A stretch of DNA of 39,365 bases from Pantoea sp. Cy-639 (GTDB lineage: Bacteria; Pseudomonadota; Gammaproteobacteria; Pseudomonadales; Pseudomonadaceae), in NCBI RefSeq assembly GCF_011752525.1, contig NZ_VWXI01000026.1, positions 1 to 39,365 of the forward strand, read 5' to 3'. The position numbers and the translations under genes were made by a program. Within the stretch, counting starts at the first letter, position 1. Every line of letters starts with the position of its first letter. Below, in pieces: positions 17,550 to 25,960 of the stretch. The notes beneath the pieces were generated by a model. That model did no database searches. It saw only the letters and a program-made list of their open reading frames with translations, and had not been told where the DNA came from.

Positions 17550-18721
17550 CAGCCCTGCCAGCTCCGCAGGCCCCGGGCAATGCGCTGCACCGCCTCCTCC
17601 AGGCGCGGCAGGCTCTGGGTATAGGCGAAGCGCACATGATGGCCGGCCTGGTGACGGCCAAAGTCCAGGCCCGGGGTGAAGGCCAGATGCTCGGTCTCCA
17701 GGAAATGCCGGCAGAAGGCGAAAGCGTCACCACCGAAGGCGCTGATATCGGCATACAGGTAGAAAGCCCCCTGGGGCTCGACGGCAATGCCGAAACCGAG
17801 CTCGCGCAGCGCGGGCAGCAAGTAGTCGCGCCGGTGGGCGAACTCCGCGCGACGCGCCTCGAGAATCGCCAGGGTTTCCGGCTGGAAACAGGCCAGCGCG
17901 GCATGCTGGGCCATGCTTGGGGCACTGATATAAAGGTTCTGCGCCAGCTTCTCCAGGTCACCGATCGCCGATGGCGGCGCAACCAGCCAACCCAGGCGCC
18001 AGCCGGTCATGCCGAAATACTTGGAAAAACTATTCAGGACAAAGGCCTGATCGTCGACCTCCAGCACACTGGGTGCGTCCATGCCGTAGGTCAGGCCATG
18101 ATAGATCTCGTCCACCACCAGATGACCGTGGCGCTCACGAGTGGCCTTGGACAGGCTGGCCAGCTCGGCGCGGTCGAGCACGGTGCCGGTGGGGTTGGCC
18201 GGCGATGCCACCAGGGCGCCGACGGTGTCCTTGTCCCAGTAGCGCTCGACCAGATCGGCGGTCAGCTGGTAATTGACGTCCGGCCCCACGGGCACCAGCT
18301 GTGCGCCACCTTCGACCAGGCGCAGGAAATGCCGGTTGCACGGGTAGCCCGGGTCGGCCAGCAGCCAGTGCTTGCCCGGATCGACCAGCAGGCTGCTGGC
18401 CAACAGCAGCGCTCCCGAGCCTCCTGGGGTGATGAGCACGCGTTCTGGATCGAGGTCCACACCGTAACGCTGGCCATAGAACCCGGCGATCGCCTCGCGC
18501 AGCTGCGGCAGGCCACGAGCCGCGGTATAGCGGGTATGCCCCGCCGCCAGCGCGGCCTGGCCGGCGGCGACGATCGGCGCGGCAGTGGTGAAGTCCGGCT
18601 CGCCGATCTCCAGGTGGATCACATCGTGACCGGCGGCCTGCAACTCGTTGGCACGGGCCAGCAGGGCCATGACGTGGAAGGGTTCGATGGCGCGACTGCG
18701 CGCACTGTGTGGCTGAGTCAT
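17549..18721 (-). CDS. PLP-dependent class I/II aminotransferase
   Basis: This 390-aa fold-type I aminotransferase belongs to the aspartate-aminotransferase superfamily. Landmarks are the PLP lysine K234 in SFSKYFGMTGWRLG, the ANPTG asparagine N177, the D204-E205-x-Y207 cluster (VVDEIYHG), and the carboxylate-binding arginine in HHVRFAYT. The substrate cannot be deduced; general annotations range from aspartate/tyrosine to alanine-type enzymes. I place the start at 18721 (MTQPHSARSRAIEPF), with AGAGAAGG upstream. An upstream in-frame extension to 18904 is rich in Arg/Pro and has no family match. TAGAAT (18758-18753 on the minus strand) is a possible -10 box. Confidence 0.9.
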   Translation of the reverse strand: MTQPHSARSRAIEPFHVMALLARANELQAAGHDVIHLEIGEPDFTTAAPIVAAGQAALAAGHTRYTAARGLPQLREAIAGFYGQRYGVDLDPERVLITPGGSGALLLASSLLVDPGKHWLLADPGYPCNRHFLRLVEGGAQLVPVGPDVNYQLTADLVERYWDKDTVGALVASPANPTGTVLDRAELASLSKATRERHGHLVVDEIYHGLTYGMDAPSVLEVDDQAFVLNSFSKYFGMTGWRLGWLVAPPSAIGDLEKLAQNLYISAPSMAQHAALACFQPETLAILEARRAEFAHRRDYLLPALRELGFGIAVEPQGAFYLYADISAFGGDAFAFCRHFLETEHLAFTPGLDFGRHQAGHHVRFAYTQSLPRLEEAVQRIARGLRSWQG

Positions 18722-18934
18722 GGGCCTTCTCTCAATTGGGTCTAGACTGTTGATTCTACCCGTGCGCGCCAGCGAACGTGCCGCCCGCGCCGCTGTCAAT
18801 AGCAGGCACAGGGCGGGGTAGCGCACCCCGGATCTATCTGGTAAGTTCGGCGGCTCGCAGTCGCAGGGCCGGCGGGTGCCGGAGATGGAAGCAAGCCTGC
18901 GCATTGGATCAGATGAGTGAGAGGCGGTCTATTC

Positions 18935-19378
18935 ATGTCCACCGTAGAAAAGCAAAAAGTCCAGACCATGTACGGTGTCGAGCCCTACGTAGAGACCAAG
19001 GGTGAGGAGTACATGGGCGAGCCCATGAAAAAGCACTTCACCAAGCTCCTCAATGCCTGGAAAGGCGAGCTGATGGTGAGTGTGGATCGCACCGTGGACC
19101 ACATGAAGGATGAAGCAGCCAACTTCCCTGACCCGGCCGACCGTGCCAGCCAGGAAGAAGAGTTCGCCCTGGAACTGCGCAACCGTGATCGCGAGCGCAA
19201 GTTGATCAAGAAGATCGACAAGACCCTCGACAAGATCAAGGCCGACGAATACGGCTGGTGCGACTCCTGCGGCATCGAGATCGGCCTGCGCCGCCTGGAA
19301 GCCCGTCCGACCGCGGACCTGTGCTTCGACTGCAAGGAAATCGCCGAGAAAAAGGAAAAGACAGTCGGCAAAGGCTGA
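18935..19378 (+). CDS. dksA: DksA, RNA polymerase secondary-channel transcription factor
   Basis: DksA works with ppGpp in the RNA polymerase secondary channel to repress rRNA promoters and activate amino-acid promoters in starvation. The 147-aa protein has a coiled-coil with the tip motif DPADRA (residues 66-71, the functional DxxDxA) and a four-cysteine zinc finger C109, C112, C130, C133 (CDSC...CFDC). It is therefore the zinc-binding form, not the cysteine-poor paralogue. I chose the start at 18935 (MSTVEKQK); the upstream ATG at 18917 overlaps its own ribosome-binding region GAGAGGCGG. gluQ follows, as in many gammaproteobacteria. Confidence 0.96.
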   Translation: MSTVEKQKVQTMYGVEPYVETKGEEYMGEPMKKHFTKLLNAWKGELMVSVDRTVDHMKDEAANFPDPADRASQEEEFALELRNRDRERKLIKKIDKTLDKIKADEYGWCDSCGIEIGLRRLEARPTADLCFDCKEIAEKKEKTVGKG

Positions 19379-19391
19379 TCCGAATCCCGAA

Positions 19392-19501
19392 AAGACGGGG
19401 CGTACTGGTTGTGTGAGCGGGCTTGTCCCGCGATGAAGATGTCGGGTTCCACGACGTCATCGCGGGGCAAGCCCGCTCACACATCAGATACGCCCCGTCT
19501 T
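19392..19501. repeat. Nested inverted REP pair between dksA and gluQ
   Basis: The outer arms AAGACGGGGCGTA (19392-19404) and TACGCCCCGTCTT (19489-19501) are exact complements. Inside, two 26-base REP units (19411-19436 and 19457-19482, core GAGCGGGCTTGTCCCGCGAT) are inverted with one mismatch. A GTCG/CGAC stem sits at the centre. The whole 110-base element can fold into one long hairpin, and the 3' outer arm is followed by TCATTTATA. It may end dksA transcription while being a REPIN-type mobile repeat. Confidence 0.85.
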
Positions 19502-19524
19502 CATTTATATAGCTTGCATAGCCC

Positions 19525-20412
19525 ATGACCCAAGTCCGTTACATCGGCCGCTTCGCCCCCACCCCCAGCGGCTTCCTGCATTTCGGCTCACTGGTGGCCG
19601 CCCTCGCCTCCTGGCTCGACGCTCGCGCTGTCGATGGCCGCTGGCTGCTGCGCATGGAAGACACCGACCCGCCCCGGGAAATGCCCGGTGCCCGTGATGC
19701 GATCCTGCAGACCTTGGAACGCTACGGCCTGGAGTGGGACGCCGAGGTGGTGTTCCAGAGCCAGCGACATGAGGCCTACGCCGCAGTCGTCGATCGCCTG
19801 TTCAACATGGGCCTGGCCTATGCCTGCACCTGTTCGCGCAAACAGCTCGAAGGCCACAACGGTATCTACCCAGGCTTTTGCCGCAACGCCGGCCACCCAC
19901 GTGAAGGCGCGGCAATCCGCCTGCGAGTGCCGGAGCTGATCTACCGTTTCTCCGACCGCGTCCAAGGCCCGTTCGAACAACACCTGGGTCGCGAGGTCGG
20001 CGATTTCGTCATCCAACGTCGCGATGGGCTCTACGCCTATCAATTGGCGGTGGTGCTGGACGATGCCTGGCAGGGGATCACCGACATCGTGCGCGGCGCC
20101 GACCTGCTGGACAACACCCCACGCCAGCTGTACCTGCAAGAGCTGCTGGGCTTCTCGCAGCCGCGCTACCTGCATATTCCGCTGATCGTGCAGCCCGATG
20201 GGCACAAGTTGGGCAAGTCGTACCGCTCGCCGCCACTGGAGGCGGGTCAGGCCACGCCGTTGCTGCTCAGGGCGCTGCGGGCGCTAGGACAGACGGCCGA
20301 CAGCGGGCTGCAAGGCGCAAGCCCGGCCGAGGTGCTGGCGGTGGCGCGGCAGCAGTGGCGGCCAGAGAACATTGCCCGGCAGATGAGCGTGCCTGAAGCT
20401 GATTTGCGCTGA
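19525..20412 (+). CDS. gluQ: Glutamyl-Q tRNA(Asp) synthetase
   Basis: GluQ-RS attaches glutamate to the queuosine base at position 34 of tRNA-Asp. It resembles the catalytic half of glutamyl-tRNA synthetase without the anticodon-binding half, which fits the 295-aa length. Visible are the HIGH-like PSGFLHFGSL (15-23), the zinc ligands C101, C103, Y115 and C119 (ACTC...GIYPGFC), and the KLGKS motif (228-232) replacing KMSKS. Its place after dksA is conserved. The gene ends near a single degenerate REP unit (about 20433-20450). Confidence 0.95.
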   Translation: MTQVRYIGRFAPTPSGFLHFGSLVAALASWLDARAVDGRWLLRMEDTDPPREMPGARDAILQTLERYGLEWDAEVVFQSQRHEAYAAVVDRLFNMGLAYACTCSRKQLEGHNGIYPGFCRNAGHPREGAAIRLRVPELIYRFSDRVQGPFEQHLGREVGDFVIQRRDGLYAYQLAVVLDDAWQGITDIVRGADLLDNTPRQLYLQELLGFSQPRYLHIPLIVQPDGHKLGKSYRSPPLEAGQATPLLLRALRALGQTADSGLQGASPAEVLAVARQQWRPENIARQMSVPEADLR

Positions 20413-20520
20413 AGCAGCCCCGGTCCTGGCGCGGGGCAAGCCGCGCCCACGATGCCTATGGCCCCACGACAGAGTCAAAACCTGCGAAACCAGACTCAAA
20501 AGCCCAACGAATTCAAACCC

Positions 20521-20550
20521 TTGGCTAACAGCCCCGATTCCCGCTAGCAT
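20521..20550 (+). promoter_or_regulatory. Candidate promoter of cbrX-cbrA
   Basis: TTGGCT (20521-20526) and TAGCAT (20545-20550) are separated by 18 bases, 63 bases before the cbrX start. This is a visual match. The rest of the 20413-20612 gap holds a degenerate REP unit and nothing else that I recognise. Confidence 0.35.
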
Positions 20551-20612
20551 CGCCGCAGCCATTTGCGCCAATAATAAGTCCAAGCCCGCAGCGCCCAACC
20601 TTCGAGGCCAGC

Positions 20613-20789
20613 ATGTACATCTATCGTTTGGTCCTGCTTCTGGTCGTGGGGATCTACCTGTTCTCCCCAGCCATCATGGACTGGTGGATCGAGCCGACTG
20701 GAGCCTGGTACCGCCCCTACCTGCTCTGGCTGATCCTCATCGTCGTCACCTTCATCCTGCAGAGCCAACGAGATGCCGATGAGCTTTAG
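20613..20789 (+). CDS. cbrX: CbrX, small two-helix membrane protein overlapping cbrA
   Basis: This 58-aa protein begins MYIYRLVLLLVVGIYLFSP and has a second hydrophobic helix, YLLWLILIVVTFIL, joined by a Trp-rich loop (MDWWIEPTGAWY). It ends in a charged tail (SQRDADEL). It is predicted to be an inner-membrane hairpin. The last 17 bases overlap the cbrA start in another frame, so cbrA translation is probably coupled to it. I recall that a gene at this position in P. putida was named cbrX. The start has GAGG nearby (20604-20607). Whether the peptide itself acts on CbrA or serves only to couple translation is open. Confidence 0.82.
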   Translation: MYIYRLVLLLVVGIYLFSPAIMDWWIEPTGAWYRPYLLWLILIVVTFILQSQRDADEL

Positions 20790-23748
20790 CCTGACCCAGA
20801 TGATCCTGATCAGTGCCGCGTACCTGCTGGTGCTGTTCGGTGTGGCCTGGATCAGCGAGCGCGGGCTGATCCCGCGCGCGATCATCCGCCATCCCCTGAC
20901 CTACACCCTGTCGCTGGGGGTCTACGCCAGTGCCTGGGCCTTCTATGGTTCGGTGGGCCTGGCCTACCAGTACGGCTACGGTTTCCTGGCCTGCTACCTG
21001 GGGGTGTCGGGGGCGTTCCTGCTGGCCCCGGTGCTGCTCTACCCGATCCTCAAGATCACTCGTACCTACCAGCTCTCGTCGCTGGCCGACCTGCTGGCGT
21101 TCCGTTTTCGCAGCACCTGGGCCGGCGCGCTGACCACGGTGATCATGCTGATCGGCGTGCTGCCGCTGCTGGCCTTGCAGATCCAGGCGGTGGCCGACTC
21201 GATCAGCATCCTCACCGGCGAACCGGTGAAGGCTCGCGTGGCATTCGCCTTCTGCGTGCTGATCGTGCTGTTCACCATCTTCTTCGGTTCGCGCCATATC
21301 GCCACCCGAGAGAAACACGAGGGGCTGGTATTCGCCATCGCCTTCGAGTCGGTGATCAAGCTCGTGGCCCTGGGCGGCGTCGGCCTGTATGCGCTGTATG
21401 GCGTGTTCGGCGGCCCGCATGGGCTGGAGGTCTGGCTGCTGCAGAACCAGACCGCTCTCGCCGCCCTGCACACACCGTTGCAAGAAGGCCCATGGCGGAC
21501 CCTGCTGCTGGTGTTCTTCGCCTCGGCGATCGTCATGCCGCACATGTACCACATGGCCTTCACCGAAAACCTCAGTCCGCGTTCGCTGGTCAGCGCCAGC
21601 TGGGGCCTGCCGCTGTTCCTGCTGCTGATGAGCCTGGCCGTGCCGCTGGTGCTGTGGGCCGGCCTGCGCCTGGGCGCCAGCACCAACCCCGAGTACTTCA
21701 CCCTGGGCCTGGGCATCGCCGCCGACAACGAGGCGCTGGCGCTGCTGGCCTACATCGGTGGGTTGTCCGCTGCCAGCGGGCTGATCATCGTCACCACCCT
21801 GGCGCTGTCGGGCATGGCGCTGAACCACCTGGTGCTGCCGCTGTACCAGCCTCCGGCCGAAGGTAACATCTACCGCTGGCTGAAATGGACCCGCCGGGCG
21901 CTGATCGTCGCCATCATCACCGCCGGTTTCGCCTTCTACCTCACCCAGAGCAACCACCAGAGCCTGGCCAACCTGGGCATCGTCGCCTTCGTCGCTACCT
22001 TGCAGTTCCTGCCGGGCGTGCTCTCGGTGCTGTACTGGCCGACCGCCAACCGTCGCGGCTTCATTGCCGGGCTACTGGCGGGCACGCTGGTGTGGATGGT
22101 GACCATGCTGTTGCCGTTGCTGGGCAACCTGCAGGGCTTCTATATCCCGCTGCTGGACATGATCTACGTGCTGGACGACACCAGCTGGCACATGGCTGCC
22201 ATCGCTTCGCTGGCAGCCAACGTCCTGCTGTTCACCCTGATTTCGCTGTTCACCAACGCCAGCAGCGAAGAGGTCAGCGCCGCTGAAGCCTGCGCGGTGG
22301 ACAACGTGCGTCGTCCGCAGCGGCGCGAGCTGCACGCCGCCTCGCCCCAGGAGTTCGCCACCCAGTTGGCCAAGCCGCTGGGGGCCAAGGCGGCGCAGAA
22401 GGAAGTCGAGCAGGCCCTGCGCGACCTCTACCTGCCGTTCGACGAGCGCCGCCCCTATGCCCTGCGCCGCCTGCGCGACCGCATCGAGGCCAACCTCTCC
22501 GGCCTGATGGGCCCGAGCGTGGCGCAGGACATGGTGGAAACCTTCCTGCCCTACAAATCCGGCAACGAAAACTACGTCACCGAGGACATCCACTTCATCG
22601 AGAGCCGCCTCGAGGACTACCACTCACGGCTTACCGGGCTTGCTGCCGAACTCGATGCCCTGCGCCGCTACCACCGCCAGACCCTCCAGGAACTGCCCAT
22701 GGGCGTGTGCTCGCTGGCCAAGGACCAGGAGATCCTGATGTGGAACAAGGCCATGGAGGAGCTCACCGGCATCGCCGCCAAGCATGTGGTCGGCTCGCGC
22801 CTGGTGACCATCGCCGAACCCTGGCGCGGCTTGCTGCAGGGCTTCATCGATGTCCCCGACGAACACCTGCACAAGCAGCGCCTGGCCCTCGATGGCCAGC
22901 CACGCTGGCTCAACCTGCACAAGGCGGCTATCGACGAGCCGCTGGCACCGGGCAACAGCGGCCTGGTGCTGCTGGTCGAGGACCTCACCGAGACCCAGGC
23001 TCTGGAAGACAAGCTGGTGCACTCCGAACGCCTGGCCAGCATCGGCCGCCTGGCGGCCGGGGTGGCCCACGAGATCGGCAACCCGATCACCGGCATCGCC
23101 TGCCTGGCGCAGAACCTGCGCGAAGAGCGCGAAGGCGACGGCGAGATCATCGAGTTGTCCAGCCAGATTCTCGAGCAGACCAAGCGCGTGTCGCGCATCG
23201 TCCAGTCGCTGATGAGCTTCGCCCATGCCGGTGGCAGCCAGCAGAACAGCGAGGAGCCGGTGTGCCTGGCCGAAGTGGCGCAGGACGCCATTGGCCTGCT
23301 GGCGTTGAACCGGCGCAACTTCGAGGTGCAGTTCTTCAACCTCTGCGATCCGGAACACTGGGTCGAGGGCGACCCGCAACGCCTGGCCCAGGTCCTGATC
23401 AACCTGCTCTCCAATGCCCGTGACGCCTCGCCGCCCGGCAGCGCCGTGCGCGTGCGCAGCGAAAGCAGCGAGCACACCGTCGACCTGATCGTCGAGGACG
23501 AAGGCAGTGGAATTCCCAAGAACATCGTCGACCGCCTGTTCGAACCCTTCTTCACCACCAAGGATCCGGGGGAAGGAACCGGACTGGGGCTCGCACTGGT
23601 CTATTCCATCGTGGAAGAGCATTATGGGCAAATCACCATCGACAGCCCGGCCGACATCGAGCGCCAACGTGGTACCCGGATCCGCGTGACCCTGCCCCGG
23701 CATGTCGTAGCGACGTCCCCTGAAATTCGAGACCGTCGAGAGAATTGA
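20773..23748 (+). CDS. cbrA: CbrA, transporter-like sensor histidine kinase
   Basis: CbrA senses carbon/nitrogen status and phosphorylates CbrB. The 991-aa protein starts with an SLC5/SSS-type sodium-symporter domain of about 13 helices (residues 1-500). A linker/STAC region follows, then a PAS domain (about 630-745) and a HisKA domain with the phospho-acceptor H766 in VAHEIGNP. The ATPase domain has N881 (SNARDA) and the G-box GTGLGLAL (935-942). In Pseudomonas the transporter part is linked to histidine uptake. Two ATGs (20773, 20779) are possible starts; both lie within cbrX. cbrB begins four bases after the stop. Confidence 0.96.
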   Translation: MPMSFSLTQMILISAAYLLVLFGVAWISERGLIPRAIIRHPLTYTLSLGVYASAWAFYGSVGLAYQYGYGFLACYLGVSGAFLLAPVLLYPILKITRTYQLSSLADLLAFRFRSTWAGALTTVIMLIGVLPLLALQIQAVADSISILTGEPVKARVAFAFCVLIVLFTIFFGSRHIATREKHEGLVFAIAFESVIKLVALGGVGLYALYGVFGGPHGLEVWLLQNQTALAALHTPLQEGPWRTLLLVFFASAIVMPHMYHMAFTENLSPRSLVSASWGLPLFLLLMSLAVPLVLWAGLRLGASTNPEYFTLGLGIAADNEALALLAYIGGLSAASGLIIVTTLALSGMALNHLVLPLYQPPAEGNIYRWLKWTRRALIVAIITAGFAFYLTQSNHQSLANLGIVAFVATLQFLPGVLSVLYWPTANRRGFIAGLLAGTLVWMVTMLLPLLGNLQGFYIPLLDMIYVLDDTSWHMAAIASLAANVLLFTLISLFTNASSEEVSAAEACAVDNVRRPQRRELHAASPQEFATQLAKPLGAKAAQKEVEQALRDLYLPFDERRPYALRRLRDRIEANLSGLMGPSVAQDMVETFLPYKSGNENYVTEDIHFIESRLEDYHSRLTGLAAELDALRRYHRQTLQELPMGVCSLAKDQEILMWNKAMEELTGIAAKHVVGSRLVTIAEPWRGLLQGFIDVPDEHLHKQRLALDGQPRWLNLHKAAIDEPLAPGNSGLVLLVEDLTETQALEDKLVHSERLASIGRLAAGVAHEIGNPITGIACLAQNLREEREGDGEIIELSSQILEQTKRVSRIVQSLMSFAHAGGSQQNSEEPVCLAEVAQDAIGLLALNRRNFEVQFFNLCDPEHWVEGDPQRLAQVLINLLSNARDASPPGSAVRVRSESSEHTVDLIVEDEGSGIPKNIVDRLFEPFFTTKDPGEGTGLGLALVYSIVEEHYGQITIDSPADIERQRGTRIRVTLPRHVVATSPEIRDRREN

Positions 23749-23752
23749 ATCA

Positions 23753-25198
23753 ATGCCGCACATTCTGATCGTCGAAGACGAAACCATCATCCGCTCGGCC
23801 CTGCGTCGCCTGCTCGAACGAAATCAGTACCAGGTCAGCGAAGCCGGCTCGGTGCAGGAAGCCCAGGAACGCTTCAGCATTGCCACCTTCGACCTGATCG
23901 TCAGCGACCTGCGCCTGCCGGGCGCCCCGGGCACCGAGCTGATCAAGCTCGGCCAAGGCACCCCGGTACTGATCATGACCAGTTACGCCAGCCTGCGCTC
24001 GGCGGTGGACTCGATGAAAATGGGCGCAGTCGACTACATCGCCAAGCCATTCGACCATGACGAGATGCTCCAGGCCGTCGCCCGTATCCTGCGCGACCGC
24101 CAGGATGCCCCGGCTCCTGCGCCCAGCGCCGAGCCCCGCGTCGCCACTGCGGCCGGCAACGGCAAGGCCGCCAGCACGCCCGCGAATGGCGAGATCGGCA
24201 TCATCGGCTCGTGCCCGCCGATGCAGGAAATGTTCGTGAAGATCCGCAAGGTGGCGCCCACCGACTCCAACGTGCTGATCCAGGGCGAATCGGGGACCGG
24301 CAAGGAACTGGTGGCCCGTGCCCTGCACAACCTCTCGCGACGCGCCAAGGCACCGATGATTTCGGTGAACTGCGCGGCGATTCCGGAAACCCTGATCGAA
24401 TCCGAACTGTTCGGCCACGAGAAAGGCGCATTCACCGGTGCCAGTGCCGGTCGTGCCGGCCTGGTCGAAGCCGCCGACGGTGGCACCCTGTTCCTCGACG
24501 AAATCGGTGAATTGCCGCTGGAGGCCCAGGCCCGCCTGCTGCGGGTACTGCAGGAAGGCGAGATCCGCCGGGTCGGCTCGGTGCAGTCGCAAAAGGTCGA
24601 TGTCCGCCTGATCGCCGCCACCCACCGCGACCTGAAGAACCTGGCCAAGGCCGGGCAGTTCCGTGAAGACCTCTACTACCGCCTGCACGTGATCGCCCTC
24701 AAGCTGCCGGCCCTGCGCGAACGCGGCAGTGACGTCAACGAGATCGCCAGCGCTTTCCTCGCCCGTCAGAGCGCCCGCATCGGCCGCGATGACCTGCACT
24801 TCTCCAGCGAGGCCGAACAGGCCATCCGTCACTACAGCTGGCCAGGTAACGTGCGCGAACTGGAAAACGCCGTGGAGCGCGCGGTCATTCTCAGCGAGAG
24901 CGCGGAAATTTCCGCCGACCTGCTGGGTATCGACATCGAACTGAGCGACCTGGAAGACGACGATGTCCTGGACAACCTGCCGACCCTGGCTGGTAGCGCC
25001 GCCAACAGCGCCAGCCACGAACCGACCGAAGACCTTTCGCTGGAAGACTACTTCCAGCATTTCGTCCTTGAGCACCAGGACCACATGACCGAGACCGAGC
25101 TGGCCCGCAAGCTGGGTGTCAGCCGCAAGTGCCTGTGGGAACGCCGCCAGCGCCTGGGCATTCCACGGCGCAAGAGCAACGTCACCAGCGACAACTGA
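23753..25198 (+). CDS. cbrB: CbrB, NtrC-family sigma-54-dependent response regulator
   Basis: CbrB activates sigma-54 promoters, chiefly that of the sRNA crcZ, and so relieves catabolite repression; it also promotes use of poor carbon and nitrogen sources. The 481-aa protein has a receiver domain (1-120) with phospho-acceptor D52 in IVSDLRLPG. A Pro/Ala-rich linker follows, then an AAA+ domain with Walker A GESGTGKE (178-185), the sigma-54-contacting GAFTGA (225-230) and FLDEIGEL. A Fis-type helix-turn-helix ends it (ETELARKLGVSRKCLWERRQ). All catalytic motifs are intact. It is cotranscribed with cbrA by spacing, and its target crcZ is next door. Confidence 0.97.
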   Translation: MPHILIVEDETIIRSALRRLLERNQYQVSEAGSVQEAQERFSIATFDLIVSDLRLPGAPGTELIKLGQGTPVLIMTSYASLRSAVDSMKMGAVDYIAKPFDHDEMLQAVARILRDRQDAPAPAPSAEPRVATAAGNGKAASTPANGEIGIIGSCPPMQEMFVKIRKVAPTDSNVLIQGESGTGKELVARALHNLSRRAKAPMISVNCAAIPETLIESELFGHEKGAFTGASAGRAGLVEAADGGTLFLDEIGELPLEAQARLLRVLQEGEIRRVGSVQSQKVDVRLIAATHRDLKNLAKAGQFREDLYYRLHVIALKLPALRERGSDVNEIASAFLARQSARIGRDDLHFSSEAEQAIRHYSWPGNVRELENAVERAVILSESAEISADLLGIDIELSDLEDDDVLDNLPTLAGSAANSASHEPTEDLSLEDYFQHFVLEHQDHMTETELARKLGVSRKCLWERRQRLGIPRRKSNVTSDN

Positions 25199-25234
25199 TT
25201 CGACGCGTCCCCTCGGGGGCAAGCCTGCACCTAC

Positions 25235-25280
25235 TGTCGTGGGAGCGGGCTTGTCGGGTCGACGCATCGCCCGCGATGCG
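25235..25280. repeat. REP-like unit and short palindrome after cbrB
   Basis: TCGTGGGAGCGGGCTTGTCG (about 25235-25255) has the REP core. It is followed by CGCATCGC-CC-GCGATGCG (25263-25280), an eight-base palindrome with a two-base centre. No T-run follows. It separates cbrB from the crcZ control region. Confidence 0.5.
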
Positions 25281-25314
25281 TTTGTGCGGTAGCACATCAG
25301 TCTTTGCGCAAATC

Positions 25315-25361
25315 TGTTACCCAAGCTGTCAGACGTAACAGTCTCCGAGGCATACGGTAAC
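25315..25361 (+). promoter_or_regulatory. CbrB-type binding site upstream of crcZ
   Basis: TGTTAC (25315-25320) and GTAACA (25335-25340) form a dyad spaced by 14 bases. A further half-site GGTAACG lies at 25355-25361. This is the enhancer type described for CbrB. The dyad is about 125-150 bases upstream of the predicted crcZ start, a normal distance for a sigma-54 activator. Confidence 0.85.
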
Positions 25362-25437
25362 GAAATTTCTACATTTGCCCTGCCCCTGAATCACTCAAAA
25401 ACGCCGAAAGCCCCGGAATCATTGGGCTTTCAAAAGT

Positions 25438-25453
25438 TGGCACGGCACCTGCT
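25438..25453 (+). promoter_or_regulatory. Sigma-54 promoter of crcZ
   Basis: TGGCAC...TGCT has the invariant GG (25439-25440) and GC (25451-25452) ten bases apart, as required for -24/-12 promoters. The predicted start is about 25464. Confidence 0.9.
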
Positions 25454-25463
25454 ATATCTTTGG

Positions 25464-25837
25464 TACAAGAACAATAACAAGCACTGCAACTCAAAATAAG
25501 AACAAGACGAAACGACTCACGCACAATAAGAACAAGACGGCGGAGGCGCAGCTAACTGATTCTTTTGGAGAGGAGTTGTGTTTGGGGCTTGCCCCACGAT
25601 CAGGCAGAGAACAACAAAAACTGCACTCAAAAGCAGCACCTGAACTGATTGGATCGACAGATCAACATCATCTCGGCGACCAAAGCAATCCGTTTGCTCT
25701 TCACCCCCTGGTTTGGGGGTCGTCCACAAGCCTTGAGCTTGCGGACAGGGCACTCAACAAAAACAAGAAGCCCAACAAAAAAACAATAAGAGCACACAAC
25801 GACTTGGTGGGGAGCTTCGGCTCCCCATGTCGTTTCT
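25464..25837 (+). ncRNA. crcZ: CrcZ small RNA, antagonist of Hfq/Crc
   Basis: CrcZ sequesters Hfq (with Crc) and so lifts translational repression of catabolic genes when preferred carbon sources run out. Its position between cbrB and pcnB is the known one. The approximately 370-nt RNA begins after a sigma-54 promoter and ends at a tetraloop terminator. It contains several A-rich CA motifs (AAnAAnAA type): around 25468-25481, a perfect 15-base repeat AATAAGAACAAGACG at 25495-25509 and 25525-25539, around 25610-25620, and a dense run at 25755-25791. Small open frames across it are not credible genes, since they lack codon bias and overlap the A-rich motifs. Confidence 0.93.
25798..25837 (+). 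terminator. CrcZ terminator
   Basis: GGGGAGC (25809-25815) and GCTCCCC (25820-25826) close a TTCG loop. The outer arms AACGAC (25798-25803) and GTCGTT (25829-25834) extend it. A short pyrimidine run follows. Confidence 0.85.
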
Positions 25838-25888
25838 CCCCCGCGCGAATCACGCTCGGCATACCGCCTACACCATTCCCCCAGTAAA

Positions 25889-25897
25889 TGCTAGAAT
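25889..25897 (+). promoter_or_regulatory. Extended -10 promoter of pcnB
   Basis: TGCTAGAAT is an extended -10 element (TGn followed by TAGAAT), 64 bases before the pcnB ATG and past the CrcZ terminator. No -35 is obvious, which such promoters can do without. Confidence 0.5.
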
Positions 25898-25960
25898 CCC
25901 CGCCCATCATGCGGCCATTCTCCTATCCTTGGCCGATCATTCCTTCAAACAGTGCATCCC

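Noticed and set aside
18722..18904. 61-residue N-terminal extension of the aminotransferase
   Set aside because: The composition is not protein-like for the family, and the downstream ATG at 18721 has a good ribosome-binding site and the family start.
25576..25887. 103-codon frame across crcZ
   Set aside because: It overlaps the well-supported sRNA, its A-rich motifs and terminator, and has no family likeness.
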